Both the position numbers and the translations under genes were made by a program. DNA of 21,222 nt from Actinomycetes bacterium. GTDB lineage: Bacteria > Actinomycetota > Acidimicrobiia > Acidimicrobiales > Palsa-688. The notes below the pieces were generated by a model, which did not search any database, was not told the DNA's origin, and saw nothing but the letters and a program-made list of their open reading frames with translations. Below, one piece after another: positions 12,314 through 20,910 of this stretch (position 1 is its first letter; the number at the start of each line of letters is the position of its first letter). The DNA is taken from the NCBI GenBank assembly GCA_021816565.1, contig JAKAXN010000035.1, forward strand, positions 1-21,222. Direction: 5' to 3'.

Positions 12314-13195
12314 ATGTCCGTCGGCTGGAATGGCCGGTCCATGAGCGCCGACGAAGAGCTCACCCGGCGGGTGTCATGGAAGAGGCGTGGCCTGTACGCC
12401 GCGCTACGGGCGGTGATCGTGCTGCTGGTCGCCGCTGTGGTGTACCCGCTGGTCATCCCCTACCAGCACGCCGTGCGGTCCCGGCTGGCCCAGCTGGTCC
12501 CGCAGAAGACCGGCCTGCCCGCCTACGACAAGGCCAAGCGCCAGGCCGGCGAGCAGGCCGACAACGCCACCGGCCTGGCCGCGGTCACCGCCGCCGCCAA
12601 GAAGTCGCCGGGCGGGACCGGCATCTACTCGGTCGAGTGGTCACCCGACCAGAGCTCCGGGGCCGGGGTCATCGCCTTCCTGCTGCCCAGCCCGGCCGGG
12701 GCGGCCACCGCCTTGAAGCAGATCAGCGGCCAGCAGCTGGCCGCCGGCTCGTACTCGTCGGACCAGCTGAAGCGGGTGTCGACCTTCACGGTGGCCACGG
12801 TGCCCGGCTCGGCCGGCTCGCTGTACCACCCGGCGGCCAGGACCGGCGGGGCCCCGGGCCTGGCCGTGGCCGCCTTCCGCTACGGCCGGGTGGTGGCCGT
12901 CACCGAGGTGGCCAACAGCGACACCGCCACGGTGCAGGCCGACGTGGAGGAGCTGGCCCGAGTGGAAGCGGCCCGGTTGCGGGCCGCCGGCACCGGCTTC
13001 ACTCTGGAGGAGACCGTCAACCCGACGCTGCCGACGGCCCTTTGGGGCGCCGGCGCCGGGGTGCTGGCCCTGCTGGTGGCGCTGGTGCCGCTGGAGCGGC
13101 ACCGCCGGTCGGTCAAGCGCCAGCGGGCCCTGGAGGCGGAGATGGCCAACAAGGTGGTCGTCGGCCGCCAGGTGATCGCCAAGCGCCGTCGCTAG
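12314..13195 (+). CDS. Unrecognised two-helix membrane protein
   Basis: I do not recognise a family. The 293-residue protein has a basic N-terminus, a membrane helix at about 29-48 (ALRAVIVLLVAAVVYPLVIP), a roughly 190-residue Ala/Ser/Thr-rich domain, a second helix at about 243-260 and a basic cytoplasmic end. The middle segment would be extracytoplasmic. It contains IYSVEWSP, VIAFLLPSPAGAATALKQISG and VAAFRYGRVVAVTEVA, reading like the sequence of compact alpha/beta extracytoplasmic domains, but no motif is diagnostic. ATG 12314 has CAGGCT and six bases upstream, suiting a leaderless start; ATG 12341 is an alternative. It lies 22 bp after the mutase and shares its stop tetramer CTAG with the convergent carboxylase epsilon gene. 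Confidence 0.75.
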   Translation: MSVGWNGRSMSADEELTRRVSWKRRGLYAALRAVIVLLVAAVVYPLVIPYQHAVRSRLAQLVPQKTGLPAYDKAKRQAGEQADNATGLAAVTAAAKKSPGGTGIYSVEWSPDQSSGAGVIAFLLPSPAGAATALKQISGQQLAAGSYSSDQLKRVSTFTVATVPGSAGSLYHPAARTGGAPGLAVAAFRYGRVVAVTEVANSDTATVQADVEELARVEAARLRAAGTGFTLEETVNPTLPTALWGAGAGVLALLVALVPLERHRRSVKRQRALEAEMANKVVVGRQVIAKRRR

Positions 13196-13374
13196 GAGCG
13201 GCGTTCCACCCAGGGACGGGCCCGCTGCACGGTGTGCGGCCTGGACCACCACCGGCCGGAGAACCGCCACGGGCCGGGCCGGGCCTCCGCCGGGGCCACG
13301 ACCACCGGCCGGGGCCAGGCCAGCTCCACCGCGGCGGCGATGGCCGCCAGCTCCTGCTCGGAGGGGCCGCTCAC
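13192..13374 (-). CDS. Acyl-CoA carboxylase epsilon subunit
   Basis: A 60-residue protein. It opens with a short helix ([16 protein letters not shown], about 5-20), then a Pro-rich link and the C-terminal signature WRFSGRWWS (36-44) with PW near the end. This layout fits the actinobacterial acyl-CoA carboxylase epsilon family, small subunits that bind the carboxyltransferase and stabilise or stimulate the holoenzyme. Its GTG overlaps the stop of the beta-subunit gene by four bases (GTGA), so the two are translationally coupled. Its TAG overlaps the TAG of the convergent membrane-protein gene in a palindromic CTAG. Shortness limits certainty, but position and tail agree. Confidence 0.8.
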   Translation of the reverse strand: MSGPSEQELAAIAAAVELAWPRPVVVAPAEARPGPWRFSGRWWSRPHTVQRARPWVERRS

Positions 13375-14927
13375 AGCGGCACGTTCCCGTGCTTGCGCTT
13401 GGGCAGCTCTTCCCGCTTGGTGCGCAGCAGGTCCAAGGAGCGGGCCAGCACCCGGCGGGTGTCGGCCGGGTCGATGACGTCGTCCACGTAGCCCCGCTCG
13501 GCGGCCAGGTACGGGTTGGCGAAGCGCTCGGTGTACTCCTCGACCAGCTCGGCCCGGCGGGCGGCCGGGTCGGGGGAGGTGGCCAGCTCCCGGCGGTAGA
13601 CGATGTCGACCGCCCCCTGCGGGCCCATCACCGCCAGCTCGGCCGACGGCCAGGCGAAGGCCAGGTCGCAGCCGATGGACTTGGAGTTCATCACCACGTA
13701 GGCGCCGCCGTAGGCCTTGCGGGTGATCACCTGGATGCGCGGCACGGTGGCCTCGCAGTAGGCGTAGAGCAGCTTGGCCCCGTGGCGGATGATCCCCCCG
13801 TACTCCTGGTCGGTGCCGGGCATGAAGCCGGGGACGTCCACGAAGGTGACCAGCGGGATGTTGAAAGAGTCGCAGGTACGCACGAAGCGGGCACCTTTTT
13901 CCGAGCTCTCGATGTCGAGCACGCCGGCCAGGTTCTGCGGCTGGTTGCCCACGATGCCGACCACGTGGCCGTCGATGCGGGCGAAGCCGCACACCAGGTT
14001 CATGGCCCACAGGGCGTGGTACTCGATGAAGTCCCCGTCGTCGACCACCGCCGTTATGACCTTCTTCATGTCATAGGGCTGGTTGGGGCTGGCCGGGATC
14101 AGCTGGGCCAGCTCCGGGGTGGTCCGGTCCGGGTCGTCGCCGGTCTCGAGGCGGGGCGGCTCCTCCATGTTGTTGGCCGGGAGGAAGCTGAGCAGGTAGC
14201 GCACCTCGTCGAGGCAGCTCTTCTCGTCGGCGGTCACGAACGTGGCGACCCCGGACTTGGTGGCGTGGGTCAGGGCCCCACCCAGCTGCTCGAGGGTGAC
14301 CTCCTCGCCGGTCACCGTCTTCACCACGTCGGGGCCGGTGATGAACATCTGGGAGGTGTCGCGGACCATGAAGATGAAGTCGGTCATGGCCGGGCTGTAC
14401 ACCGCACCGCCGGCGCAGGAGCCCATGATCACGCTGATCTGGGGGATGACGCCGGAGGAGTCCACGTTGCGCTTGAAGATGCCGCCGAAGTAGTGCAGGC
14501 CGACCACGCCCTCCTGCACCCGGGCCCCGCCGCCGTCGTTGATGCCGATCATCGGCACGCCGAGCGACGTGGCCAGGTCCATGATCTTGTGGACCTTCTC
14601 GCCGAACACCTCGCCGAGGGAGCCCCCGTTGACGGTGAAGTCCTGGGAGAAGATGCACACCTTGCGCCCGTCGACGGTCCCGAAGCCGGTGATGACACCG
14701 TCGGTGTAGGGTCGCTTGTCGTCGGGCAGGCCGGGGGCCCGGGTCCGGGCCAGCATGTCGAGCTCCTGGAACGACCCCTCGTCGAGGAGGTAGTCGATGC
14801 GCTCCCGGGCGGTCATCTTGCCCTTGGAGTGCTGGCGCTCGATGGCATGAGGGGACCCGGCGTGCAGGGCGGCCTCCCGCCGCCGGGCCAGTTCCTCGAG
14901 GCGTTCGGTCATCGGGTGCTCTGACAT
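13371..14927 (-). CDS. pccB: Acyl-CoA (propionyl-CoA) carboxylase beta subunit, carboxyltransferase
   Basis: A 518-residue carboxyltransferase that moves CO2 from carboxybiotin to an acyl-CoA, producing methylmalonyl-CoA or malonyl-CoA. Visible signatures are [21 protein letters not shown] near the start, oxyanion-hole glycine motifs GGGARVQEG (132-140) and [11 protein letters not shown] (169-179), [11 protein letters not shown] in the second crotonase fold, and [10 protein letters not shown] (404-413). Asp421 in GCDLAFAWP sits where propionyl-preferring PccB enzymes carry Asp, which supports propionyl-CoA, but specificity is inference. The biotinylated alpha subunit is not in the window. ATG 14927 is chosen because TACCCT lies eight bases upstream and the longer open frame runs into the divergent aat gene. 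Confidence 0.92.
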   Translation of the reverse strand: MSEHPMTERLEELARRREAALHAGSPHAIERQHSKGKMTARERIDYLLDEGSFQELDMLARTRAPGLPDDKRPYTDGVITGFGTVDGRKVCIFSQDFTVNGGSLGEVFGEKVHKIMDLATSLGVPMIGINDGGGARVQEGVVGLHYFGGIFKRNVDSSGVIPQISVIMGSCAGGAVYSPAMTDFIFMVRDTSQMFITGPDVVKTVTGEEVTLEQLGGALTHATKSGVATFVTADEKSCLDEVRYLLSFLPANNMEEPPRLETGDDPDRTTPELAQLIPASPNQPYDMKKVITAVVDDGDFIEYHALWAMNLVCGFARIDGHVVGIVGNQPQNLAGVLDIESSEKGARFVRTCDSFNIPLVTFVDVPGFMPGTDQEYGGIIRHGAKLLYAYCEATVPRIQVITRKAYGGAYVVMNSKSIGCDLAFAWPSAELAVMGPQGAVDIVYRRELATSPDPAARRAELVEEYTERFANPYLAAERGYVDDVIDPADTRRVLARSLDLLRTKREELPKRKHGNVPL

Positions 14928-14974
14928 TGGTGGAGAGGGTAGTAACCGCGCGCCGCTGCGACAGAATTGGGGCC
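14928..14974. promoter_or_regulatory. 47-bp back-to-back promoter region of the carboxylase and aat genes
   Basis: On the minus strand TACCCT (14936-14941) precedes the carboxylase ATG by eight bases. On the plus strand CAGAAT (14962-14967) precedes the aat ATG by seven. With standard spacing the plus-strand -35 zone would overlap the minus-strand -10 box. Both mRNAs appear leaderless, since no ribosome site fits. Confidence 0.45.
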
Positions 14975-15682
14975 ATGCAGCCGGCCGCCCACCACCGCGT
15001 CCGGGCGGTGGAGCCGCCCCCGTCGCGCTGGTCCTTCCCGTCCCAGCCCCCGGCCGGGGCCGGCCCGGAGGAGATCGTGGGGGTGGGGGCCGACCTCGAG
15101 CCGGGCACCCTCCTGCACGCCTACCGCAGCGGGGTGTTCCCCATGCCGGTCCGCCGGGGGCTGATGGCCTGGTGGTCCCCCGACCCGCGGGGGGTGCTGC
15201 CCCTCGACGGGTTGAAGGTGTCACGGTCGCTGCGCAGGTCCTGCGAGCGGTTCGAGATCCGGGTGGACACCGTCTTCGACGAGGTGATCTCCGCCTGCGG
15301 GGACAAGCGCCGGCCCGGGGCGTGGATCGACCACGACGTGAAGCGGGCCTACGGGCGGCTCCACCAGCTCGGTTGGGCCCACAGCGTGGAGGCGTGGGAC
15401 CGCGGGTCGGGCCAGCTGGCCGGGGGCCTCTACGGGGTGGCCATCGGCGGTCTGTTCGCCGGGGAGTCCATGTTCCACCGCGCCACCGACGCCTCCAAGG
15501 TGGCCCTGGTGGCCCTGGTGGAGATGCTCCGCGACGGCGGGGCGGCCCTGCTCGACGTGCAGTGGGCCACCCCCCACCTCCGCTCGCTCGGGGTGATCGA
15601 GATCCCCCGCTCCGAATACCTGGACCGGCTGGAAGCGGCCCTGCGCCGGCCGCAGCCGGAGATGTTCGGCGGCGCCGGCTAG
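14975..15682 (+). CDS. aat: Leucyl/phenylalanyl-tRNA-protein transferase
   Basis: A 235-residue aminoacyl transferase that adds Leu or Phe from charged tRNA to proteins with N-terminal Arg or Lys, marking them for ClpS/ClpAP in the N-end rule pathway. Family motifs appear in order: [20 protein letters not shown] and VFPMP, then [15 protein letters not shown], the basic [13 protein letters not shown] block, [28 protein letters not shown], and [20 protein letters not shown]. Residues 1-32 are a Pro-rich leader before the usual family start. I chose ATG 14975 because the longer frame from 14927 overlaps the carboxylase start, and CAGAAT with seven bases precedes it. No clpS lies nearby. It converges on the exonuclease gene. 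Confidence 0.93.
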   Translation: MQPAAHHRVRAVEPPPSRWSFPSQPPAGAGPEEIVGVGADLEPGTLLHAYRSGVFPMPVRRGLMAWWSPDPRGVLPLDGLKVSRSLRRSCERFEIRVDTVFDEVISACGDKRRPGAWIDHDVKRAYGRLHQLGWAHSVEAWDRGSGQLAGGLYGVAIGGLFAGESMFHRATDASKVALVALVEMLRDGGAALLDVQWATPHLRSLGVIEIPRSEYLDRLEAALRRPQPEMFGGAG

Positions 15683-15710
15683 TGGCGCGGCGCCAGGGGC
15701 ACCAGCGGCG

Positions 15711-16613
15711 CTAGCTGCGGTCCACGGCCGCGGCCATGCGTTCGGCGGCGGCCGGCAGGCCCGGGGCGTCGAGGACCCGGGTGCACAGCTCGGCGAAGCC
15801 GGGCCGGGGACCTCCCCAGCGCAGGTCGGCCACCGAGGCGACCACGGGAGGCTCGGTGCGCAGCGTGGCCAGGTCCCGGAACAGCATGGCCCGGTCCCGG
15901 CCCTCGGCCAGGGCGGCGGCCAGGGCGGCCGCCCCCCGGATGGGGACGTCCCACTGCCCGGGGGCGTCGGGGATGGCCTCCAGGTGGCCGTAGCGGCGCA
16001 GCACCGCAGCAGTCGACTTGGCGCCCCATCCGGGGAGCCCGGGGAAGCCGTCGGCCGAGTCGCCCACCAGCGCCAGGTAGTCCGGGATCGACGCCGGGAC
16101 CACCCCGAACTTCTCGAGCACCGCCGGCTCGTCGATGACCACCTTCTTGCGCCGGTCCAGCTGGACCACCCGGGCGCCGCTGACGCACTGGGCCAGGTCC
16201 TTGTCCGGGGTGCAGATCACCACCTGGCGCACCTGCGGGTCGGCGGCGGCGGTGGCCGCCGCTGAGGCCAGGGCATCGTCGGCCTCCAGGTCCACCATGG
16301 CCCACACCGGCACGCCGAGGGCCTCCAGGGCCTCCTCCAGCAGGCCGAACTGGCCGAGCAGGACCGGGTCCACCCCCTCCCCGGTCTTGTAACCGGGCCA
16401 CATGCCGTTGCGGAACGACTCGATCACGTGGTCGGTGGCCACCCCCAGGTACGGGCGGCCGCCCTGCTCCTTGAGCAGGGAGATCACCGACGAGACCACG
16501 CCGCGGACGGCGGCCACCTCGGCGCCGGCGTCGTTGACGTGGGAGGGGGCACCGTAGAAGTGCCGGAACAGCTCGTAGGTGCCGTCCAGCAGGAACACCC
16601 GGTCGCTGTCCAT
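15711..16613 (-). CDS. 5'-3' exonuclease (flap-endonuclease / PolI N-terminal type), stand-alone
   Basis: A 300-residue nuclease resembling the 5' nuclease domain of DNA polymerase I without the polymerase. The acidic metal-binding residues are seen at Asp10 (LLDGTYELFR), the LEADDALAS cluster (109-117), TPDKDLAQCV (135-144 with Asp137 and Asp139), and GDSADGFPGLPGWGAKST (184-201), which also forms the helix-hairpin-helix. It would remove 5' flaps or RNA primers, or act in repair. ATG 16613 is chosen over 16640 and 16631: CAGGAT and six bases precede it, and family members begin just before the LVDGTYELFR-type strand. Divergent from the acyltransferase gene. Confidence 0.87.
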   Translation of the reverse strand: MDSDRVFLLDGTYELFRHFYGAPSHVNDAGAEVAAVRGVVSSVISLLKEQGGRPYLGVATDHVIESFRNGMWPGYKTGEGVDPVLLGQFGLLEEALEALGVPVWAMVDLEADDALASAAATAAADPQVRQVVICTPDKDLAQCVSGARVVQLDRRKKVVIDEPAVLEKFGVVPASIPDYLALVGDSADGFPGLPGWGAKSTAAVLRRYGHLEAIPDAPGQWDVPIRGAAALAAALAEGRDRAMLFRDLATLRTEPPVVASVADLRWGGPRPGFAELCTRVLDAPGLPAAAERMAAAVDRS

Positions 16614-16666
16614 GGGGACATCCTGCCTCATGGGGTTCATCCCGGCCGAGCGGGTAGATGCAACGG

Positions 16667-17863
16667 ATGACCGTCGACGCTACCGACGTGGCGGCGCCGC
16701 CGGCCCCCCGGGTGCGGGCCACCCGCGGCCCGGTCTACCGGAGGGTGCCGCGCACCCCGGCCCTGGACGGGTTGAGGGCTCTGGCCATCGCCGCCGTGGC
16801 GCTGTTCCACTACCCCACCCATCTGGTGTTCAAAGGGGGCCTGTTCGGGGTGGGGCTGTTCTTCGTCCTGAGCGGGTTCCTGGTAACGCCGATCCTGGCC
16901 TCCGAGTACGGCCGGGAGGGCCGTATCAGGATGGGCCGCTACCTCAGCCGGCGGGCGTGGCGGCTGCTGCCGGCGCTGGGCGCCTTCCTCGTGGTGGTGG
17001 TGGCCGTGGCCGTGCCGTTCGGGCGGACCGGGTGGTTCGCCTCCACCCCCTTCGGCCCGCCCCACGCCCCGGGGCCGCCGGTGGGGCTCGGCCCGCTCGT
17101 GGGCGGGGCGGCCGCCGCCCTCGGCTACGTGTACAACCTCCTGCTGGCCCACAACCTCCACATGCCCCAGCCGTTCGGCCACCTGTGGACCCTGTCGGTG
17201 GAGGGCCAGTTCTACGTCGGATGGGCCCTGCTGATGGCCTGGCTGCTGCGCCGGGGCCCGAAGGTCATGGTGGGCGTGACGGTGACGCTGATCGCCCTGT
17301 CGGCGGCGGCGCCGTTCCTGGCCTGGACGCCGGCCGGGCGGCACAACTGGATCTACTTCGCCACCATCCCCCGCATCCAACAGCTGCTCGCCGGGGCTCT
17401 GCTGGCCGAACTGTGGTCGCTCGGGGTGCTGCAGAAGGTGCCCCGGCTGCTGGTCCGGGCCGCCGGCGTGGCCGGGGCCGGAGCCATGGCCTACATGGTG
17501 CTCGAGGTCGGCAACGACGGGTTCAAATACGTCGGGGCGCTCACCGCGGTGGCCGCCGCCGGGTTTGTGATCGTCGCCAACCTGGTAGACGACCGGGGCG
17601 GCAGCTGGACCCGCTCACTGCTCGGCACCCGACCGCTGGTGTGGCTGGGGCAGCGGTCCTACGCCGTCTACCTGTGGCACTGGCCCCTGGCCCTCTGGAC
17701 CAACGAGCTGCCCCACCGGGTGGGGGTCCCGCTGGGGCTGGGCGCCACCCTGGTGGCGGCCGAGCTGTCGTGGCGGCTGGTGGAGGCACCGGCCGCCCGC
17801 CTGGCCCGGCGCCGCCAGCAGCAGCCCCGCCCGGCCCCCGCTGCGGTCACATCCGGTTTGTAA
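16667..17863 (+). CDS. Acyltransferase family 3 (OafA/YrhL-like) integral membrane protein
   Basis: A protein of about 398 residues with roughly ten membrane helices. It begins with PALDGLRALAIAAVALFHYP, containing the catalytic-type His48. GLFGVGLFFVLSGFLVTPIL, RYLSRRAWRLLPALG and HLWTLSVEGQFYVGW follow, all signatures of the acyltransferase-3 group that O-acylates cell-surface sugars, lipids or antibiotics. No SGNH domain is attached. The acceptor is unknown; no glycan genes are nearby. ATGs at 16658 and 16667 are nine bases apart and both plausible; TAGATG lies six bases before the second. The region to the divergent exonuclease start is about 50 bp and must hold both promoters. The coding end is at TAA 17861-17863. 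Confidence 0.9.
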   Translation: MTVDATDVAAPPAPRVRATRGPVYRRVPRTPALDGLRALAIAAVALFHYPTHLVFKGGLFGVGLFFVLSGFLVTPILASEYGREGRIRMGRYLSRRAWRLLPALGAFLVVVVAVAVPFGRTGWFASTPFGPPHAPGPPVGLGPLVGGAAAALGYVYNLLLAHNLHMPQPFGHLWTLSVEGQFYVGWALLMAWLLRRGPKVMVGVTVTLIALSAAAPFLAWTPAGRHNWIYFATIPRIQQLLAGALLAELWSLGVLQKVPRLLVRAAGVAGAGAMAYMVLEVGNDGFKYVGALTAVAAAGFVIVANLVDDRGGSWTRSLLGTRPLVWLGQRSYAVYLWHWPLALWTNELPHRVGVPLGLGATLVAAELSWRLVEAPAARLARRRQQQPRPAPAAVTSGL

Positions 17864-17913
17864 CGTCTGGTTCCACACGAGGCTATGGTGACGACGGGGT
17901 CGACAGGCCCCGG

Positions 17914-17941
17914 TTGACGAATCGGCGAACACAACTGAAAT
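17914..17941 (+). promoter_or_regulatory. Sigma70-type promoter of the secreted HExxE protein gene
   Basis: TTGACG (17914-17919) and TGAAAT (17936-17941) are separated by 16 bases and match five and four positions of the consensus. A purine-rich GAGGGGGG run at 17945-17952 could serve as a distant ribosome site for the ATG at 17963. Unlike most genes here, this one therefore seems to have a classical -35/-10 pair and a short leader. Confidence 0.45.
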
Positions 17942-17962
17942 CAAGAGGGGGGACCACCTCAG

Positions 17963-19267
17963 ATGGACAGACAGATCCTTCGACGCGTCGCGCTCCGGCT
18001 CGGACCGGCCATCGCCATGCTGGTGACCGGCGGGGCCGCCATGGCCGTCACATCCGCCCCGCCGGCAGCGGCCGCCGGCGCCAACCCGGTGCAGGTGTCG
18101 GGCCGGCCCATGTACACCACCGAGGGCGGTGCCACCCCGCTGCCCACCGACCGCACGGTGCCGCACTGGTACGGGAGCTTCACCGACCCGCACAACGGGG
18201 TCACCTACGGCTACAACATGGTCGGCAACGGCGATCCCCGCACCTACCAGGGCACCACCACGGTGCCCACCGAGATCATCCCGCTCGACTTCGACTTCTC
18301 CGACGGCCAGGCCTTCAACGGCAGTGACGTGACCGCCGCCACCGTGGCCTCCCCGGTGTTCCAGGACAACAGCTACTCCAGCGTGCAGGTCACCCCCGGC
18401 GGACCGAAGGTGGCCCTGTCCAAGGCCGGCACCACCCAGCTCGAGGACGCCACCATGCGCTCCCAGTTCGACCAGGTCGGCAAGTCGAAGTTCCACCTTC
18501 TCCTCTCCCAGCCCACGGTGCTGCCCACCCAGACCATCTCGGTGCCGGCCAACCAGGGGGAGGTGGCCAGCTTCGGACCCGGGTTCCGCTCCTTCGGCGA
18601 CATCAACATCACCTGGTTCGCCTCGCAGATGAACAGCCTGATCAACTCGCTGCACATCGACCCGGCCACCCTGCCCATCTTCCTGACCAACAACACCTAC
18701 CTCTACGAGGGCAACAACCCGGCCAACTGTTGCGTGCTGGGCTTCCACGGCGCCGCCCACGTGACCGGCAACGGCTCCGGGAGTGTCAACGGGAACGGAA
18801 CGCAGGGCGTGCAGACCTACGCCTACGCCGCCTACGCCCAGCCCGGCACCTGGTCCACCTCCTCGCAGCCGGCCAGCCCGGACGGATCCGACGGGTACTA
18901 CATCCAGGACATCCACGCCCTCAGCCACGAGATCTCCGAGTGGGCCGACGACCCGTTCACCAACAACTCGGTGGAGCCGTGGCTGACCCCCACCGCCCCG
19001 CAGTACGGGTGCACCTCGCTGCTCGAGACCGGCGACCCGGTGGTGGGAATCGGCGTTCTGCTGGGCGGCAACCCGTACTTCCAGACCGCCGGGGCCAACG
19101 CCGACGGGGCCTGGCACCCCGAGGACGAGGCGTTCCTGCCGTGGTTCGCCCGCCAGGACCCCAACACCACCTCCGAGCCGGTGCAGGGCGGCAGGACCGG
19201 CCGCTACACGTTCTTCGGCTCGATCAACCCCTACCCGGGGTTCCAGCAGCCGGCCACCGGCTGCTGA
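17963..19267 (+). CDS. Secreted protein with HExxE motif, putative metallopeptidase-like
   Basis: A 434-residue exported protein. A basic start and hydrophobic stretch end in an Ala-rich cleavage region (about residues 34-39), giving a Sec signal peptide. The mature part is Asn/Thr/Gly-rich. The striking segment is LSHEISEWADDPFTNN (320-335), with His322, Glu323 and Glu326. It is followed by a Trp and by CTSLLETGDP (350-359, Glu356). This resembles bacterial proteins carrying a SHExxExxTDP motif with a later E-x-GD, which I recall as uncharacterised putative zinc proteins; activity is unproven. Cys256, 257, 350 and 434 could pair as disulfides. It stands alone, with its own sigma70-type promoter and a GC-rich stem after the stop. 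Confidence 0.75.
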   Translation: MDRQILRRVALRLGPAIAMLVTGGAAMAVTSAPPAAAAGANPVQVSGRPMYTTEGGATPLPTDRTVPHWYGSFTDPHNGVTYGYNMVGNGDPRTYQGTTTVPTEIIPLDFDFSDGQAFNGSDVTAATVASPVFQDNSYSSVQVTPGGPKVALSKAGTTQLEDATMRSQFDQVGKSKFHLLLSQPTVLPTQTISVPANQGEVASFGPGFRSFGDINITWFASQMNSLINSLHIDPATLPIFLTNNTYLYEGNNPANCCVLGFHGAAHVTGNGSGSVNGNGTQGVQTYAYAAYAQPGTWSTSSQPASPDGSDGYYIQDIHALSHEISEWADDPFTNNSVEPWLTPTAPQYGCTSLLETGDPVVGIGVLLGGNPYFQTAGANADGAWHPEDEAFLPWFARQDPNTTSEPVQGGRTGRYTFFGSINPYPGFQQPATGC

Positions 19268-19303
19268 GCCCGCCACACCCGAACCGCGGGGTCGCCGGCC
19301 GGC

Positions 19304-19318
19304 GGGGCCGGCGGCCCC
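19304..19318 (+). terminator. GC-rich stem-loop after the secreted protein gene
   Basis: GGGGCC (19304-19309) pairs with GGCCCC (19313-19318) around GGC, within a run of nested GGCC palindromes, 37 bases after the stop. No T-tract follows. It probably terminates the upstream transcript, but such GC-rich palindromes also arise by chance here. Confidence 0.35.
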
Positions 19319-19364
19319 CGGCCGGGCCCCGGACCCCGCCCCCAGCCGGTAGGTTCCCCCGGCG

Positions 19365-19943
19365 ATGACCGACTGGCTGCTCTGCGACTACGGGCAGGTG
19401 CTGTCCACCGCCCCACCCCCCGACGAGTGGGACACCCTGCGCCGCCTGGCCGGGGGCCGACCCGACGGGGAGTTCCACGCCTCCTACTGGCAGCACCGGC
19501 TGGCCTACGACCGGGCCGACCTGGAGGTCGGGGCGTACTGGGAAGCGGTCATCGGCGAGACGCCGGCCGGGCCCCGGCTGCGGGAGCTGATCGAGGTGGA
19601 CACCGCCATGTGGCTCCACCCCCACCGGCCCAGCGTGGAAGGCGCCGTCCGGGCCGGGGCCCGGGGTCTGCGGCTGGCCGTCTTCTCCAACGCCCCGCTG
19701 GAGGTGGCCGCCGCCATCGACGGTCTGGAGTGGCTGGAGCCGTTCGAGAAGCGGTTCTACAGCTGCCGGCTGCGGGTGGTGAAGCCCGAGCCCGAGGCCT
19801 ACGCCCGGGTCCTGGCCGGGCTGGGGGCGGAGCCCGGACGGGTGACGTTCCTCGACGACCGGCCGCCCAACGTCGACGCCGCCCGGGCCGCCGGCATCCG
19901 GGCGTTCCTCTTCAGCGACGCCGCCCAGTTCGACGAGCTCTGA
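19365..19943 (+). CDS. HAD-superfamily hydrolase (HAD-IA type)
   Basis: A 192-residue soluble phosphatase-like protein. Motif I is LLCDYGQVLS with nucleophile Asp8; the usual second Asp is Gly10, a variant seen in glucose-1-phosphatase-like HADs. Motif II is AVFSNAP (about 105-111), the motif III Lys lies in RVVKPEPEAY, and motif IV is VTFLDDRPPNVDAARAAGI with two Asp. A helical cap lies between motifs I and II. The substrate is not readable. TAGGTT lies nine bases before the ATG and no clear ribosome site is present. It converges on the methionine aminopeptidase gene with 27 bp between stops. Confidence 0.88.
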   Translation: MTDWLLCDYGQVLSTAPPPDEWDTLRRLAGGRPDGEFHASYWQHRLAYDRADLEVGAYWEAVIGETPAGPRLRELIEVDTAMWLHPHRPSVEGAVRAGARGLRLAVFSNAPLEVAAAIDGLEWLEPFEKRFYSCRLRVVKPEPEAYARVLAGLGAEPGRVTFLDDRPPNVDAARAAGIRAFLFSDAAQFDEL

Positions 19944-19970
19944 CCGCCCCGGGGGCCCGGGTCGTGCCGG

Positions 19971-20906
19971 TCAGGCGACGGTCAGCACCTCGGCCCCGTC
20001 GTCGGTGACGACCAGGGTGTGCTCGAACTGGGCGGTCCGCTTGCCGTCGGTGGTGACCGCGGTCCACCCGTTGTCCCACATGCGCTCCCGCCAGGAGCCG
20101 AGGGTGATCATCGGCTCGATGGTGAAGGTCATGCCCGGCTTCATGATCGTCGAGGCCGACTCGGTGTAGTAGTGGGGGACGTTGGGCGGCAGGTGGAACT
20201 GCTCGCCGATGCCGTGACCGACGAAGGTCCGCACCACCCCGTAGCCGTGGCCCTCGGCGTGGCCCTGGATGGCCCGGCCGATGTCGGACAGGGGCCGGCC
20301 CGGCTTGACCGCGGCGATGCCCAGGTCCCGGCACTCCCGGGTGACCTCGACCAGCTTCCTGGTCTCGGGGTCCACGTCGCCGACCAGGAACGTGGCGTTG
20401 CAGTCGCCGTGCACCCCGCCGATGTAGGCGGTCACGTCGATGTTGACGATGTCGCCGTCCTCCAGGGGGCGGTCGTCGGGGATTCCGTGGCAGATCACCT
20501 CGTTGACCGAGGTGCAGATGGACTTGGGGTAGCCGTGGTAGTTGAGCGTCGAGGGGTACGCCCCCCGGTCCAGGTAGGCCTGGTGGGCCACCCGGTCCAG
20601 CTCGTCGGTGGTGACCCCGGGGGCCACGGCCGCGCCGGAGGCCTCGAGCACCTCGGCCGCTATCCGGCACGCCACCCGCATCCGCTCGATGATCTCCGGG
20701 GACTTCACCATGGGCTCGTCCCAGCGGCGGGGCTCCCCGCTGCGGTAGTAGTCGGTGGGGACGATGCCGTCGGGGACGCTGAGCATGGGGCTCACCCGAC
20801 CGGGGCGGACCCGTCCCTCACTGGTCTTGTGGCAGCGCTTGTACTTGCGCCCGCTACCGCACCAGCACAGGTCGTTGGACTTGAGCAACCGGCTCGGGGC
20901 CCTCAT
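19971..20906 (-). CDS. map: Type I methionine aminopeptidase with N-terminal SEC-C zinc motif
   Basis: A 311-residue enzyme removing the initiator Met from nascent proteins. Residues 11-27 form a SEC-C-type zinc element ([15 protein letters not shown]), thought to aid ribosome docking in long bacterial MetAPs. The catalytic pita-bread fold has His140 (ICHGIP) and the metal ligands Asp157 (NIDV), Asp168 (GDCN), His231 (GHGIG), Glu264 (TIEPM) and Glu295 (FEHTL), so all five ligands are present. ATG 20906 follows the epimerase stop by four bases, so both are likely cotranscribed. Another MetAP usually exists beside the ribosomal genes; this SEC-C form would be the housekeeping or alternate copy. 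Confidence 0.94.
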   Translation of the reverse strand: MRAPSRLLKSNDLCWCGSGRKYKRCHKTSEGRVRPGRVSPMLSVPDGIVPTDYYRSGEPRRWDEPMVKSPEIIERMRVACRIAAEVLEASGAAVAPGVTTDELDRVAHQAYLDRGAYPSTLNYHGYPKSICTSVNEVICHGIPDDRPLEDGDIVNIDVTAYIGGVHGDCNATFLVGDVDPETRKLVEVTRECRDLGIAAVKPGRPLSDIGRAIQGHAEGHGYGVVRTFVGHGIGEQFHLPPNVPHYYTESASTIMKPGMTFTIEPMITLGSWRERMWDNGWTAVTTDGKRTAQFEHTLVVTDDGAEVLTVA

Positions 20907-20910
20907 CGGG

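Noticed and set aside
14928..15224. N-terminal extension of the carboxylase frame by 99 codons
   Set aside because: The extension is Pro/Arg/Gly-rich, antisense to conserved aat sequence, and the family start [13 protein letters not shown] lies at 14927.
17846..17865. Second MtrA-like pair GTCACA...GTAACG
   Set aside because: The half-sites start 14 bp apart rather than 11 and overlap the acyltransferase stop codon, so the match to the operator pattern fails.
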